64,000 nt of DNA from NCBI RefSeq assembly GCF_000711955.1, contig NZ_JONR01000006.1, positions 124,001-188,000 on the forward strand, given 5' to 3'. Both the position numbers and the translations under genes were made by a program. Under the pieces are notes generated by a model. The model saw only the letters and a program-made list of their open reading frames with translations. It ran no database searches and had not been told where the DNA came from. Positions 43,245-51,461 of the stretch are shown here, one piece after another (position 1 is the first letter of the stretch; each line of letters begins with the position of its first letter). Origin of the DNA: Nevskia soli DSM 19509 (GTDB lineage Bacteria > Pseudomonadota > Gammaproteobacteria > Nevskiales > Nevskiaceae).

Positions 43245-44168
43245 TCATCCTAGCCGCATTCTTGGGTCCAGCGTGCCGTACAGCAGGTCGACCAGGAAGT
43301 TGAACAGGATGATCAGGGCGCCGTAGAAGATCACGACGCCCAGCACCAGGGTGTAGTCGCGGTTCAGCGCCGCCTGCACGAAGTAGCGGCCGATGCCGGG
43401 AATGCCGAAGACCTGTTCGATCACCACCGAGCCGGTGACGATGCCGGCCGCGGCGGGGCCGAGGTAGGACAGCACCGGCAGGGCCGCCGGCCGGAGTGCG
43501 TGGCGCCAGACGATGAGATGCATGGGCAGGCCCTTGGCGCGGGCGGTGCGAATGAAGTTGGCGCTCAGCGTTTCGATCATCGAGGCGCGCATCAGCCGGG
43601 CGATGACGGCGATCTGCGGCAAGGCCAGGGCGAGCACCGGCAGCCCCGCGTCGCCGATGCCGTGGCTGCTCCAGCCGCCGGCCGGCAGCCAGCCGAGGCA
43701 GATGGCGAAGAGCAGGATCAGCAGCGGCGCCACCACGTAGTTCGGCACCGAGATACCGAGCATGGCCAGGGCCATCAGGGCACGGTCGAAGGCGCTGTTG
43801 CGGCGCAGGGCGGCGAGGCAGCCGAGCAGGCCGCCGAGCAGCACCGCCAGGATCATGGCGCTGGCGCCAAGCCGGAACGAGACCGGCGCGCCGCTGGCGA
43901 TCAGTTCGGCGACGCTGAAGCCGGTGTACTGGAACGAGGGGCCGAGATCGCCGTGAGCCAGGCCGCCGAGGTAGCCGAGGTACTGGCGCCACAGCGGCTG
44001 GTCGAGATGGTAGTCGGCCTGCAACGCCGCTTCGATCTGCGGCGGCAGGGCGCGCTCGCGGTCGAACGGGCCGCCCGGCGCGGCGCGCATCAGGAAGAAC
44101 GCCAGGGTGATCAGCAGCAGCAGCGTCGGCACCGCGCCGAGCAGGCGTTTGAATGCGTGATTCAGCAC
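43245..44168 (-). CDS. oppB: Oligopeptide ABC transporter permease OppB
   Basis: This 307-residue protein starts at GTG ('VLNHAFKRLLGAVPTLLLLI'), aligning with the known OppB start and length (306-307). 'FFLMRAAPGGPFDRERALPP', 'LGYLGGLAHGDLGPSFQYTG' and the EAA loop 'NFIRTARAKGLPMHLIVWRH' are typical. Six membrane helices are expected. Its stop TGA overlaps an ATG (atga) that probably was the coupled start of oppC before the DUF559 insertion. Confidence 0.94.
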   Translation of the reverse strand: MLNHAFKRLLGAVPTLLLLITLAFFLMRAAPGGPFDRERALPPQIEAALQADYHLDQPLWRQYLGYLGGLAHGDLGPSFQYTGFSVAELIASGAPVSFRLGASAMILAVLLGGLLGCLAALRRNSAFDRALMALAMLGISVPNYVVAPLLILLFAICLGWLPAGGWSSHGIGDAGLPVLALALPQIAVIARLMRASMIETLSANFIRTARAKGLPMHLIVWRHALRPAALPVLSYLGPAAAGIVTGSVVIEQVFGIPGIGRYFVQAALNRDYTLVLGVVIFYGALIILFNFLVDLLYGTLDPRMRLG

Positions 44169-44175
44169 GGTGGAC

Positions 44176-45801
44176 TCAATGCGGCAACACCTTGAGGTCC
44201 TTGCTGTAGTGGACGTCCAGGGGATTGTCGGTCCAGCCGGCAACGTAAGGCTTCACCAGATGCTTCGACGCGTAGTAATAGATCGGCAGGACCGGCATGT
44301 CGTCGAGCATCAGGCGTTCGGCCTGTTCCAGCAAGCCGCGCCGCAGGGCCGCGTCCGGCTGCTGCTGGGCCTGAGCCAGCAAGGCGTCGTAGCCAGCGCT
44401 GGCGTAGGCCTCATCGTTCTTGCCGTCAGTGCTGCGCAAGATGTCGAGGAAGGCACTGGCGTCGTCGTAGTCGCCGATCCAGGCGCCGCGGAACACCTGG
44501 GTCTGAATGCGCTGGCGGCGATTCTGCAGGAACACTTTCCACTCTTCGTTGACCAGCCGGGTCTGCACGCCCAGTCCCTGTTTCCACATGGCGGCGATGA
44601 CGGTGGCGATGCGGCGGTGGTCTTCCTGGGTGTTGTAGCGCAGTTCCAGCTGCAGGGGGTGCTCCGCCGAATAGCCCGCCGCGGCGTAGAGCCTGCGCGC
44701 TTCGGCCAGGCGCCATTCGCTTGGCCATGCCGCCCAGGGCGGGGCCTGCGGTGTGTAATTCCAGGTGCCGGGGGGAACGTAGCCATAGGCCGGCAGGGCC
44801 GCGCCCTGCAGCAGCTTGCCGGCGATGACGTCGCGGTCGATGGCCATGCTCAGGGCCTGGCGCAATTGGGGGCTGTCCTTGAACGGCGGCCGCGACAGGT
44901 TGTAGCCGTACCAGTAGGCGCCCAGGTAGGGCGCCAGATGCAGTTCGGCGCCGAACAGGCCGCGCACCCAGCGCGCCTGGCTCATCGGGATGGCATAGGT
45001 GCAGTCCAGTTCGCCGGCGCGGTAGCGCTTCAGCTCCGAGGACAGGTCTTCGGTGGGCACGTAGATCACCGTGCCGATCGAAGTGCGGGCGTCGTCCCAG
45101 TAGTAGGGGTTGCGCACCAGGCTGACCCGCGACTGCACCACCCAGTCATGCAACTGGTAGGCACCGTTGCTCACCAGCCGCCCCGGCCGGGCGAAATCGC
45201 GGCCGTAGCGCTCCAGACCAGGACGATAGACCGGAAAGGTGGCCGGATGCGCCAGCAGGCCGGGGAAATACGGCGTGGGGCCTTGCAGGTGGATATGCAG
45301 GGTGCGAGCGTCCAGGGCTTCCACGCCCAGCCGCTCGGAAGGCAGGTGCCCTGCGCTGACTGCCGCGGCGTTGTCGATCGGCGACAGGATCTGGGCGTAC
45401 TTGGAGCCGGTGGCGGGATCGGCGCTGCGGCGCAGGCCGGCGACGAAGTCGTCGGCGGTAAGCGCTTCGCCGTTGGACCAGCGCAGCCTGTCACGCAGGT
45501 GGAAGGTGTAGTCGAGGCCATCCGCGCTGACTTCCCAGCTGGCGGCGGCGGCGGGAATGACGCTGCCGTCGGGCGCGAGCCCGGTAAGGCCTTCGTAGAG
45601 GTCGCGCAGGATGTTGGCGGTGCTGACGCCTTCGCCGCGATGCGGGTCCAGCGTTTCCGGTTCGGGGCCGTTGCCGATGCGCAGAACCTCGGCGCCGGAC
45701 TCAGCTTCCGCCGCCGCGACGCCGACAAGGACCGCCATCCCGCTCAGGCTCAGCAGGGCGATACCAAGGGCGAAACCGAGCCGGCGCAGTGATCGGGGCA
45801 T
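44176..45801 (-). CDS. oppA: Oligopeptide ABC transporter periplasmic binding protein OppA
   Basis: This 541-residue protein has a signal peptide (to about residue 32, 'VGVAAAEAES'). The SBP_bac_5 domain has 'EVLRIGNGPEPETLDPHRGE', 'ILRDLYEGLTGLAPDGSVIP' and 'YTFHLRDRLRWSNGEALTAD', all close to OppA of enterobacteria. It captures oligopeptides in the periplasm for OppBCD. It is the first gene of the unit, 7 bp before oppB. Confidence 0.94.
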   Translation of the reverse strand: MPRSLRRLGFALGIALLSLSGMAVLVGVAAAEAESGAEVLRIGNGPEPETLDPHRGEGVSTANILRDLYEGLTGLAPDGSVIPAAAASWEVSADGLDYTFHLRDRLRWSNGEALTADDFVAGLRRSADPATGSKYAQILSPIDNAAAVSAGHLPSERLGVEALDARTLHIHLQGPTPYFPGLLAHPATFPVYRPGLERYGRDFARPGRLVSNGAYQLHDWVVQSRVSLVRNPYYWDDARTSIGTVIYVPTEDLSSELKRYRAGELDCTYAIPMSQARWVRGLFGAELHLAPYLGAYWYGYNLSRPPFKDSPQLRQALSMAIDRDVIAGKLLQGAALPAYGYVPPGTWNYTPQAPPWAAWPSEWRLAEARRLYAAAGYSAEHPLQLELRYNTQEDHRRIATVIAAMWKQGLGVQTRLVNEEWKVFLQNRRQRIQTQVFRGAWIGDYDDASAFLDILRSTDGKNDEAYASAGYDALLAQAQQQPDAALRRGLLEQAERLMLDDMPVLPIYYYASKHLVKPYVAGWTDNPLDVHYSKDLKVLPH

Positions 45802-45960
45802 AGCGCCTGATCTTAGGCGAATCGAGGAGATTCAGGCGCAGTAGTGGAGGATGGCGTGGAGCAGGCGCCGGATCAGTACCAAATTCCGGATGGAACCCGA
45901 CGCTGGCGCCGCTACGAGCGGCGCTGCGAAAAACAGGAGCGGGCGTAGCCGGCTGCCGTC

Positions 45961-45985
45961 AAAACAGCGGGAAGAGCCTCCCGCT
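45961..45985 (-). terminator. Intrinsic terminator after the plug-like small gene
   Basis: The stem is agcggga/tcccgct (45966-45972 with 45979-45985), followed by minus-strand TTTT. It abuts the stop codon of the 95-residue gene and ends the hydroxylase gene cluster. Confidence 0.75.
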
Positions 45986-46272
45986 CAGTTGGTCGTGATC
46001 GTAGGGTCCATGCGCCGCAAGCCGTCCCCGGTATTGATGGAGCCGGTGCTGCGCAACTCCTCGCTGCCATAGGTACGCCCGGCGGTCGACAGGCAATCGC
46101 CCGGCTTGCGCTGGATGTGGGAGCCGGTATCTTGCGGGCAAACCTGATCGGTCGCGGGCGAGGCCTCCTCCGCTGAGGTTCCTTGTGCGACAGAAACCGC
46201 CGCGCCGCTGTCATCGGCGAGCGCCGCTCCCCAAACGCCCAGAAGAACGAAAGCCAGAATGCTTCGACGCAT
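45985..46272 (-). CDS. Small secreted protein resembling a TonB-receptor plug fragment
   Basis: This 95-residue protein has a clear signal peptide 'MRRSILAFVLLGVWGAALAD' (cleavage near 19/20). The mature part has two cysteines (45 and 60). Its tail 'TGSHIQ...YGSEELRSTGSINTGDGLR' then 'RMDPTI' lines up with the start of TonB-receptor plugs; compare 'TGSRIKQ...SDKELQYQGTTNVETL' then 'INSMP' in the 1025-residue receptor nearby. It has no barrel. It is the last gene of the hydroxylase cluster, preceded by ribosome site 'ggaggg' and followed by a terminator. Function is unknown; it is a candidate substrate or partner of the modifying enzymes. Confidence 0.75.
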   Translation of the reverse strand: MRRSILAFVLLGVWGAALADDSGAAVSVAQGTSAEEASPATDQVCPQDTGSHIQRKPGDCLSTAGRTYGSEELRSTGSINTGDGLRRMDPTITTN

Positions 46273-46384
46273 GGTCTTACCCTCCATCGCACAAGGCCGT
46301 ACTTCCAGTGTTGCAGACCTACCCTAGCGGCGTAGACCACAGGCGGGGGGTTGGTGGCTGTTTGGGACGGGCGGGGGCCGCGCC

Positions 46385-48271
46385 TCAGACGAGCCCACCC
46401 GGAGCCTGAGCGGGGTCCAGCGCGGCCAGCCGTGCCAGCAAGGGTTGCAAGCGCGGCATCACCCGGGCGATCGCCGCCTCGTTCCTGCGCCATTTTTCCC
46501 GGTCGGGCGGCGTCAGGGTATGCGCCGACAGCGGCAGCGGGCGGCCCAGGTAGGTGGCCAGCCTTTGGTCGAAGTCCAGTTCTGCGAAATCGCAGATGCG
46601 GCGTGTCACGGCGGCCGGATCGGCCAGCAGAGCCGCGTAGCTCAACGACATCCAGCGCTGACGCGGCAGACATGCCAGATCGTCCAGCATGATTTCGTTG
46701 GTGCGGTGCCACTGAAATGCCGCCACCTCTTCCAGCGGCTGGCCACGCAGGGCCTCGTAACCTGGGGGCACCAGCATTGACCATGGCCCGTCCCAGCCGG
46801 CCAGCGACGGATAGGTGCGCCAACCACCGGCGCGCCAGGCCTGCATGATGCTGGAAATGTTCTCGCGCGGATCGCGCCACAGGAAAACAAAACGGGCGTC
46901 GGGGAACAGGGCATTGAAAAACGGAATGCGCAAGGCATTCTTCGGCGTCTTTTCCAGGAAGCACACGACACTCGCGCCCGGCATGCGGCCATCGCGGTCG
47001 CGCAGCTTAGCGTTCAACTCTCTGTGCACGTGCGCGCGTACCGCATCGTCGACATGGGCCTCAGTCAGGCGATTGGAGCCGACGCCCTCGGCGCCCGGAC
47101 GCAACTGCGGCAACCCCTCGACCAGTTCATGCGCTTCGCCGCCGAAGGTGTAGAGACCGCCGGCCTGGGCAAGGGTCTCGAATAGCAGAGTGCTGCCGGA
47201 ACGTGGGACGCCGACGATGAATACCGGCTTGCTGAACTTTTCCGGCGCGGCAGGCACAACCGTCATCCTCACCGGCATGGAGCCGACTTGAGCCTGTTTC
47301 ACGGCAGACTGGGCGGAACCCGGGTGAAAGGCGTAATGCAGCACGCGCCGGCGAAACATATCCGTTGCCGGTTGCGTGTTGCCGGCGCAGATCAGCGTGG
47401 AAGGAAGGCTGTCCTGTTCGCGCAAAACGGCGTCGCGCAACCGGCTGAAATGCGGCCAGCCTTCGGCGTTGTCGGCGTACAGCGACCACAGGGCGCGCCA
47501 ATCCTGGCAAAAGCCGGAGGCCAGGGCGGTGAAACGGTCGAATACGCGCTGCTGTTCCGTACTCTGCGGCGGGTTCAGCCCCGCCAGCAGATCATCGGTG
47601 AGTTGCTCGACCTCGGCCGGCGGCATCACCACGGCAAGGTTGTAACGCTCGAACTGCAGCGGCGCGTCGGCATCCGCATGAAACGGCACCGGCGTGACGG
47701 GCCAGCCGGCATCGTTGTGGAAATCATCGTGCTGGCTGGCCCTGACCATGTTCCAGAACGCGGCGTTACCGGTGGTGTCGGCAACCAGGTGGATGCGTTC
47801 CCGCGCGCTGCCGTTATGGACGCTATGGGTGCGCAGGTTGTCGAAAACCCAGGCCTCCCCTGCCGCCATGTGCACCTTCTGCCCGTCGCAGGTGAAGCTC
47901 ACGCCGGGCCCGGTAACGACCGGGATGTGGATGCGCACGCGGTGAAACCAGTGGTAATCGGTGTCGCAGTGTTCCGGCACACCCGCTCCCGGCGCCAGCC
48001 GCATCAGCCGCGAACGGCTCCAGACCACGCCGAAGCGGTTCAGGGCCTGCTGGATGTAGGGGCTGCGCAGCAACTGCGGAGTCGGTCCCATGGCGCCGGC
48101 GAAAGCATCGTTGTCGCCGGCATTGACCGTGATCAGACGCACCGCACTATTGCCGGAAAAGCCCCGGGGGTGACGCTGCCATTCGGACTCCGCGAACTGC
48201 GCCACTTCCGCCTGCAGCCGCTCCACGTCGAAACGCAGCGGCAGGCGGTAGAACGGATGGGGGAGCTTCAT
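46385..48271 (-). CDS. Aspartyl/asparaginyl beta-hydroxylase fused to sulfotransferase
   Basis: This protein has 628 residues. Residues about 10-170 form an AspH-type double-stranded beta-helix with iron-ligand histidines in 'GVPEHCDTDYHWFHRVRIHI' (His101) and 'WVFDNLRTHSVHNG' (His149). Residues about 345-600 form a PAPS-dependent sulfotransferase with phosphosulfate loop 'KPVFIVGVPRSGSTLLFETL' (PRSGST at 356-361) and 3'-phosphate site 'FLWRDPRENISSIMQAWR'. No signal peptide: cytosolic. The fusion implies that one substrate is hydroxylated and then sulfated, perhaps on the new hydroxyl. The separate genes at 59594-61002 give the same pair unfused. The start 'MKLPHPFYRL' fits the domain; the frame upstream overlaps the next gene. 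Confidence 0.88.
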   Translation of the reverse strand: MKLPHPFYRLPLRFDVERLQAEVAQFAESEWQRHPRGFSGNSAVRLITVNAGDNDAFAGAMGPTPQLLRSPYIQQALNRFGVVWSRSRLMRLAPGAGVPEHCDTDYHWFHRVRIHIPVVTGPGVSFTCDGQKVHMAAGEAWVFDNLRTHSVHNGSARERIHLVADTTGNAAFWNMVRASQHDDFHNDAGWPVTPVPFHADADAPLQFERYNLAVVMPPAEVEQLTDDLLAGLNPPQSTEQQRVFDRFTALASGFCQDWRALWSLYADNAEGWPHFSRLRDAVLREQDSLPSTLICAGNTQPATDMFRRRVLHYAFHPGSAQSAVKQAQVGSMPVRMTVVPAAPEKFSKPVFIVGVPRSGSTLLFETLAQAGGLYTFGGEAHELVEGLPQLRPGAEGVGSNRLTEAHVDDAVRAHVHRELNAKLRDRDGRMPGASVVCFLEKTPKNALRIPFFNALFPDARFVFLWRDPRENISSIMQAWRAGGWRTYPSLAGWDGPWSMLVPPGYEALRGQPLEEVAAFQWHRTNEIMLDDLACLPRQRWMSLSYAALLADPAAVTRRICDFAELDFDQRLATYLGRPLPLSAHTLTPPDREKWRRNEAAIARVMPRLQPLLARLAALDPAQAPGGLV

Positions 48272-48297
48272 GAGATAGGGGCGTTTGATGGCGCCGT

Positions 48298-48915
48298 TTA
48301 CTGGACGCGGCTCACCCGCACATTGAATTTGCTGTTTTCCAGGCGCATCCAGTAGCTGCCGGCGAAATTGCGATTGATCGTGAGCGCGGGCTTGTCGCCC
48401 TCGTACATGTAATCGTGATCGTCGATGCTCTCCCATATCTGGCCGTTGTCGAGGCGCAGTTCGGTACCCTTCTTGATGCCGTCGATATCGCCGACCAAGT
48501 GCGCGCTGAGGCTGTTGACGCCTTCCTGGTCGTACGCTTTTTTCACCGTTTCCGCGCCGAATTCGATCTTGGCGGGCGTCACCTCGGGAACGCCTGAAGC
48601 ACCGGATACCACTACGCCGCTTGCGTTACTCGTCGCCAGCGGTGCTGTCGGCGGCGGTGATGCCGGCGCTGGTGCCGGTACTGCAACTACGGCAGCGGAT
48701 GGAGCGGCGGCCTTGTCCTGTGCCAGGCCGTCATAGCAGGCGAGCCGCTTGGCATTGTCAACGATCAGCCGGCAAACAGCCGGGGCGTCCGGTACAGCGG
48801 CGCGGGCGAAGCCAGCGACGGTCAGGGCCAGAACGCCCAGCACCAGGGCATGGCAGCTGCGGCGCAGGGTGCCGGCCTGCAGCGAAACATTGGAGAAACG
48901 ATGGGGTTGTAACAT
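48298..48915 (-). CDS. Secreted protein with 'RLACYD' motif, unknown function
   Basis: This 205-residue protein has an N-terminal export signal to about residue 40 ('ALVLGVLALTVAGFARAA'). A short Cys-pair segment 'VCRLIVDNAKRLACYDGLA' (Cys48, Cys60) is followed by a Pro/Ala/Ser-rich linker (about 68-112). The C-terminal beta-rich domain has 'GTELRLDNGQIWESID' and ends 'RLENSKFNVRVSRVQ'. I do not recognise a specific family. It lies between the AspH-sulfotransferase fusion and the first TPR-hydroxylase with gaps of 26 and 21 bp, so it is in the same operon and is a candidate exported partner. Confidence 0.75.
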   Translation of the reverse strand: MLQPHRFSNVSLQAGTLRRSCHALVLGVLALTVAGFARAAVPDAPAVCRLIVDNAKRLACYDGLAQDKAAAPSAAVVAVPAPAPASPPPTAPLATSNASGVVVSGASGVPEVTPAKIEFGAETVKKAYDQEGVNSLSAHLVGDIDGIKKGTELRLDNGQIWESIDDHDYMYEGDKPALTINRNFAGSYWMRLENSKFNVRVSRVQ

Positions 48916-48936
48916 GGTCCTGCACACCTCGTGATA

Positions 48937-50130
48937 TTACAAATCTGCGGTGGGACTTGCGTCGTTGAAAGCGTCGATGGCGGTGATGGCGCTACTGATC
49001 AGCTCGCGCTCCACCGGGCTCAGACGCGGGTTCCAGATGTCGCAAATCATGATGATGCGGGGCTCCGCGCTGTCGTTCCAGGCTTCATGCTCAATGGTAT
49101 CGTCGAATACCCACGCCTGCCCTTCACGCCACGGCCGCGTCTGGTTGCCGACGCGGAAACCGCAGCCCTCCGGCACGATCAGCGGCAGATGTACCACCAG
49201 GCGGGTGTTGGCCACGCCGGTGTGCGGCGGAATGCGCGTCTTCGGCTGCAGTGCGGAAAACATCGCCGCGGGGGAGCGCTGCGGCACCTGCGGTTGCGGC
49301 AGCTGCGCCAACACCTCCATGGTCCGTGGACAGCGGCTGCAGTTCTGCTCCACCCGCTCGCCGTAAAGCAGCAGGTGCAAGGCGCCCCAGCGCCGCGAGT
49401 GATTCAGCTCTGCCCACTGGTCGATCGGCACGCCGTCCGGATAGGCCACGTAGGGCACGAAGTCGCGGAAGTCGTCGCGCAGGACCTGCAGCAGCTCCTC
49501 GCGAATGGCGGCCGTGGCAGCCTCCAGCCCGCGCAGCCAGGGGAAATCCTCGCGTTCGTGGAATTCCAGCGCCGGCAGGCCGGGGTAGAAGAAATCGGTC
49601 GGTTCCTGGCGGAAATTGCGCTTGCGGCCGGTGGCGAGGTCGATGAAGGCATTGATGCGAACCGCCTCGGCGCTGCTGCCCTTTTCTCTGGCCGGGCCGA
49701 TGCGATGACCGATGAATTCCGCCAGCTCGTCCGCATAGCGATCGCTGACCTGACGGGCATGGCGCAAGGCCTGCAGCGTGGCCGCGTCCAGCTGGCTTTC
49801 CGGCGGGGTCAGGCCGATGGCGGGACGGTAGATGCGGGCGGCCTGCCTGACCTGACCCTGGCGCTCCAGCAGGGAACCTTTCATCAGCAGCGCCATGAAC
49901 GAGCGCGGGCTGACGCGCAGAGCCTGTTCCACTGCCGTCATAGCGCCCGCGATGTCGCCCTGGACCCGCAGGCAACCGGCCAGGTTCAGCCACAGGGCGA
50001 CATCGTTGCCGTTGCTGGCCAGGGCCTGCCGCAGCATCACCCGCGCCGTGGCGAAATCGCCGGCCGCCATGGCACGCATCGCCGCCGCGTTCAGCTCGCG
50101 TGCCGAGCCCGTGGAGTGCTCAGCCGTCAT
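48937..50130 (-). CDS. TPR-aspartyl/asparaginyl beta-hydroxylase, paralogue 1
   Basis: This protein has 397 residues. The TPR-like N-terminus (about 10-105) has 'AMAAGDFATARVMLRQALAS' and 'VALWLNLAGCLRVQGDIAGA'. A helical linker and an AspH catalytic domain (about 195-390) follow. The AspH domain has 'QPKTRIPPHTGVANTRLVVH' (His303) and 'AWVFDDTIEHEAWNDSAEPR' (His348), close to the human AspH blocks. No signal peptide: cytosolic. It is a tandem relative of the gene at 51462-52652. The start 'MTAEHSTGSA' is supported by alignment with that paralogue. Confidence 0.9.
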   Translation of the reverse strand: MTAEHSTGSARELNAAAMRAMAAGDFATARVMLRQALASNGNDVALWLNLAGCLRVQGDIAGAMTAVEQALRVSPRSFMALLMKGSLLERQGQVRQAARIYRPAIGLTPPESQLDAATLQALRHARQVSDRYADELAEFIGHRIGPAREKGSSAEAVRINAFIDLATGRKRNFRQEPTDFFYPGLPALEFHEREDFPWLRGLEAATAAIREELLQVLRDDFRDFVPYVAYPDGVPIDQWAELNHSRRWGALHLLLYGERVEQNCSRCPRTMEVLAQLPQPQVPQRSPAAMFSALQPKTRIPPHTGVANTRLVVHLPLIVPEGCGFRVGNQTRPWREGQAWVFDDTIEHEAWNDSAEPRIIMICDIWNPRLSPVERELISSAITAIDAFNDASPTADL

Positions 50131-50179
50131 TACCAAAGCCCCTCGCAGCGTTGCCGGCGTGGCCGGTATGAACCGCGCA

Positions 50180-51259
50180 TCAGCCTGCGCTCCCGAAGGT
50201 GCGGTCCTGGATCCATTGCGAAAATATGAACTTCTCGCCGCGCGTGACGGGCAGCGCCGCATGCAGGCTCTGCTTGTCCGGCGCGCCGGCGGCATCGACA
50301 TTGGCGAAATAGACCGCATCGCCCTTCCTGCCGCGGGTGCGCAGGCCGACCTTGCAGAATTCGAGTTCGCCTCCTTCGTAGTCGTCGTTCAGGTACAGCA
50401 GCAGGGTGGCGATGCGCTCCGCTTCGTAGCCGCCCTCGGCGCGCACATGATCGTAGTGCGGCTTGATTTCCTGGCCCACCGCATAGTGGAAGATCTGCGG
50501 CGGTTCCATGGCGAAGATCGGCAGCTTGACCAGCGCCGAAGTGCGCTCACGCACCAGCACCAGCACCAGATCCGCGTCGATGATGTCGAAACAGAAGTCG
50601 CTATTGTTGCGCGATGCCGAAAAAGCCGGCCGGTTGCCGTCGAACATCAGGGCCGGCTTGAACTTGCCGAGCGAGCGCTGCACCAGCCAGTCGCACACTT
50701 CGGCCGAGGTGAAGGCTTCGGCGAAGCGGATGCGCGGCGCCTCGCACAGGGAACGGCGCGGCGGCGGCTGCCGCCATGCTTCGATATCGATGCTTTCCCG
50801 CAGCCCCTGCCAGCATCCCGGCGGCGGCACTGCGGCGTCGCGGGTCTGCTGCACCAGCGTCCGGTCGCCGGCCAGCAGCAGCAGCTGGCCGCGCGCATTC
50901 GCCGAGCCGCGTTCCGCAGCCAGCTGCAGATGGCGCAGCGCAGCCGGCCAATCCTGCGGCATCCAGGCTCCGGACGCAGCCAGGGTTGCCATCTGCGCCG
51001 TGGCGTCGGCATCGCCGCGCTCGGCAGCCTCTCCCAGCAGGATGGTGGCTTCCTGCGGCGACTGTGGTGCGTTGCGGCCGATCAGCAGGCGCAGGCCGAG
51101 CTGGCACATCGCAGCTGCATCGCCGCTACGAGCCTCCCGCCGCAGGATCTCCACGGCCTCTTCATGCCGGCCCTGGCGATCGAGCTCGCCCGCCTGCGCC
51201 AGCACCTCGCCGCCGGCGGGCGGTGCGCCCGGGGCGCGAGTGGTGGGTTGCGGGTTCAT
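50180..51259 (-). CDS. Prolyl-4-hydroxylase-like 2OG-Fe(II) oxygenase with Sel1/TPR-like repeats
   Basis: This protein has 359 residues. The N-terminal helical repeats (about 15-130) are Sel1-like ('GDAAAMCQLGLRLLIGRNAP', 'DADATAQMATLAASGAW'). The C-terminal P4H domain (about 175-350) has the complete iron and cosubstrate set: 'IKPHYDHVRAEGGYEAERIA' (His268, Asp270), 'KQSLHAALPVTRGEKFIFSQ' (His333, basic residue Lys343). Prolyl hydroxylation of a protein or peptide is the family role, with substrate unknown. It lies between the two TPR-AspH paralogues on the same strand. Confidence 0.88.
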   Translation of the reverse strand: MNPQPTTRAPGAPPAGGEVLAQAGELDRQGRHEEAVEILRREARSGDAAAMCQLGLRLLIGRNAPQSPQEATILLGEAAERGDADATAQMATLAASGAWMPQDWPAALRHLQLAAERGSANARGQLLLLAGDRTLVQQTRDAAVPPPGCWQGLRESIDIEAWRQPPPRRSLCEAPRIRFAEAFTSAEVCDWLVQRSLGKFKPALMFDGNRPAFSASRNNSDFCFDIIDADLVLVLVRERTSALVKLPIFAMEPPQIFHYAVGQEIKPHYDHVRAEGGYEAERIATLLLYLNDDYEGGELEFCKVGLRTRGRKGDAVYFANVDAAGAPDKQSLHAALPVTRGEKFIFSQWIQDRTFGSAG

Positions 51260-51461
51260 CGGGTTCCTGTCCGCAGACGACTTGCCCGTACGTTCAAATC
51301 GGCTAGATGATGGCGCCGCCGGCTGCATTGCTCAAGGCACAGCGGCTCAGCTGCCAGCCCGACCCAACAGCCGGCCCTGGCGGATGCCATTGCACTCCAT
51401 GTCCCTTGCAGCTGTCGTATCAGCGCCACGGCCGAACGATGCGGTTCGCGATGACGGAGAT

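Noticed and set aside
43245..43992. Upstream extension of the DUF559 frame through oppB
   Set aside because: The extension is out of frame with the evident OppB protein; only the part after the oppB stop shows DUF559 motifs.
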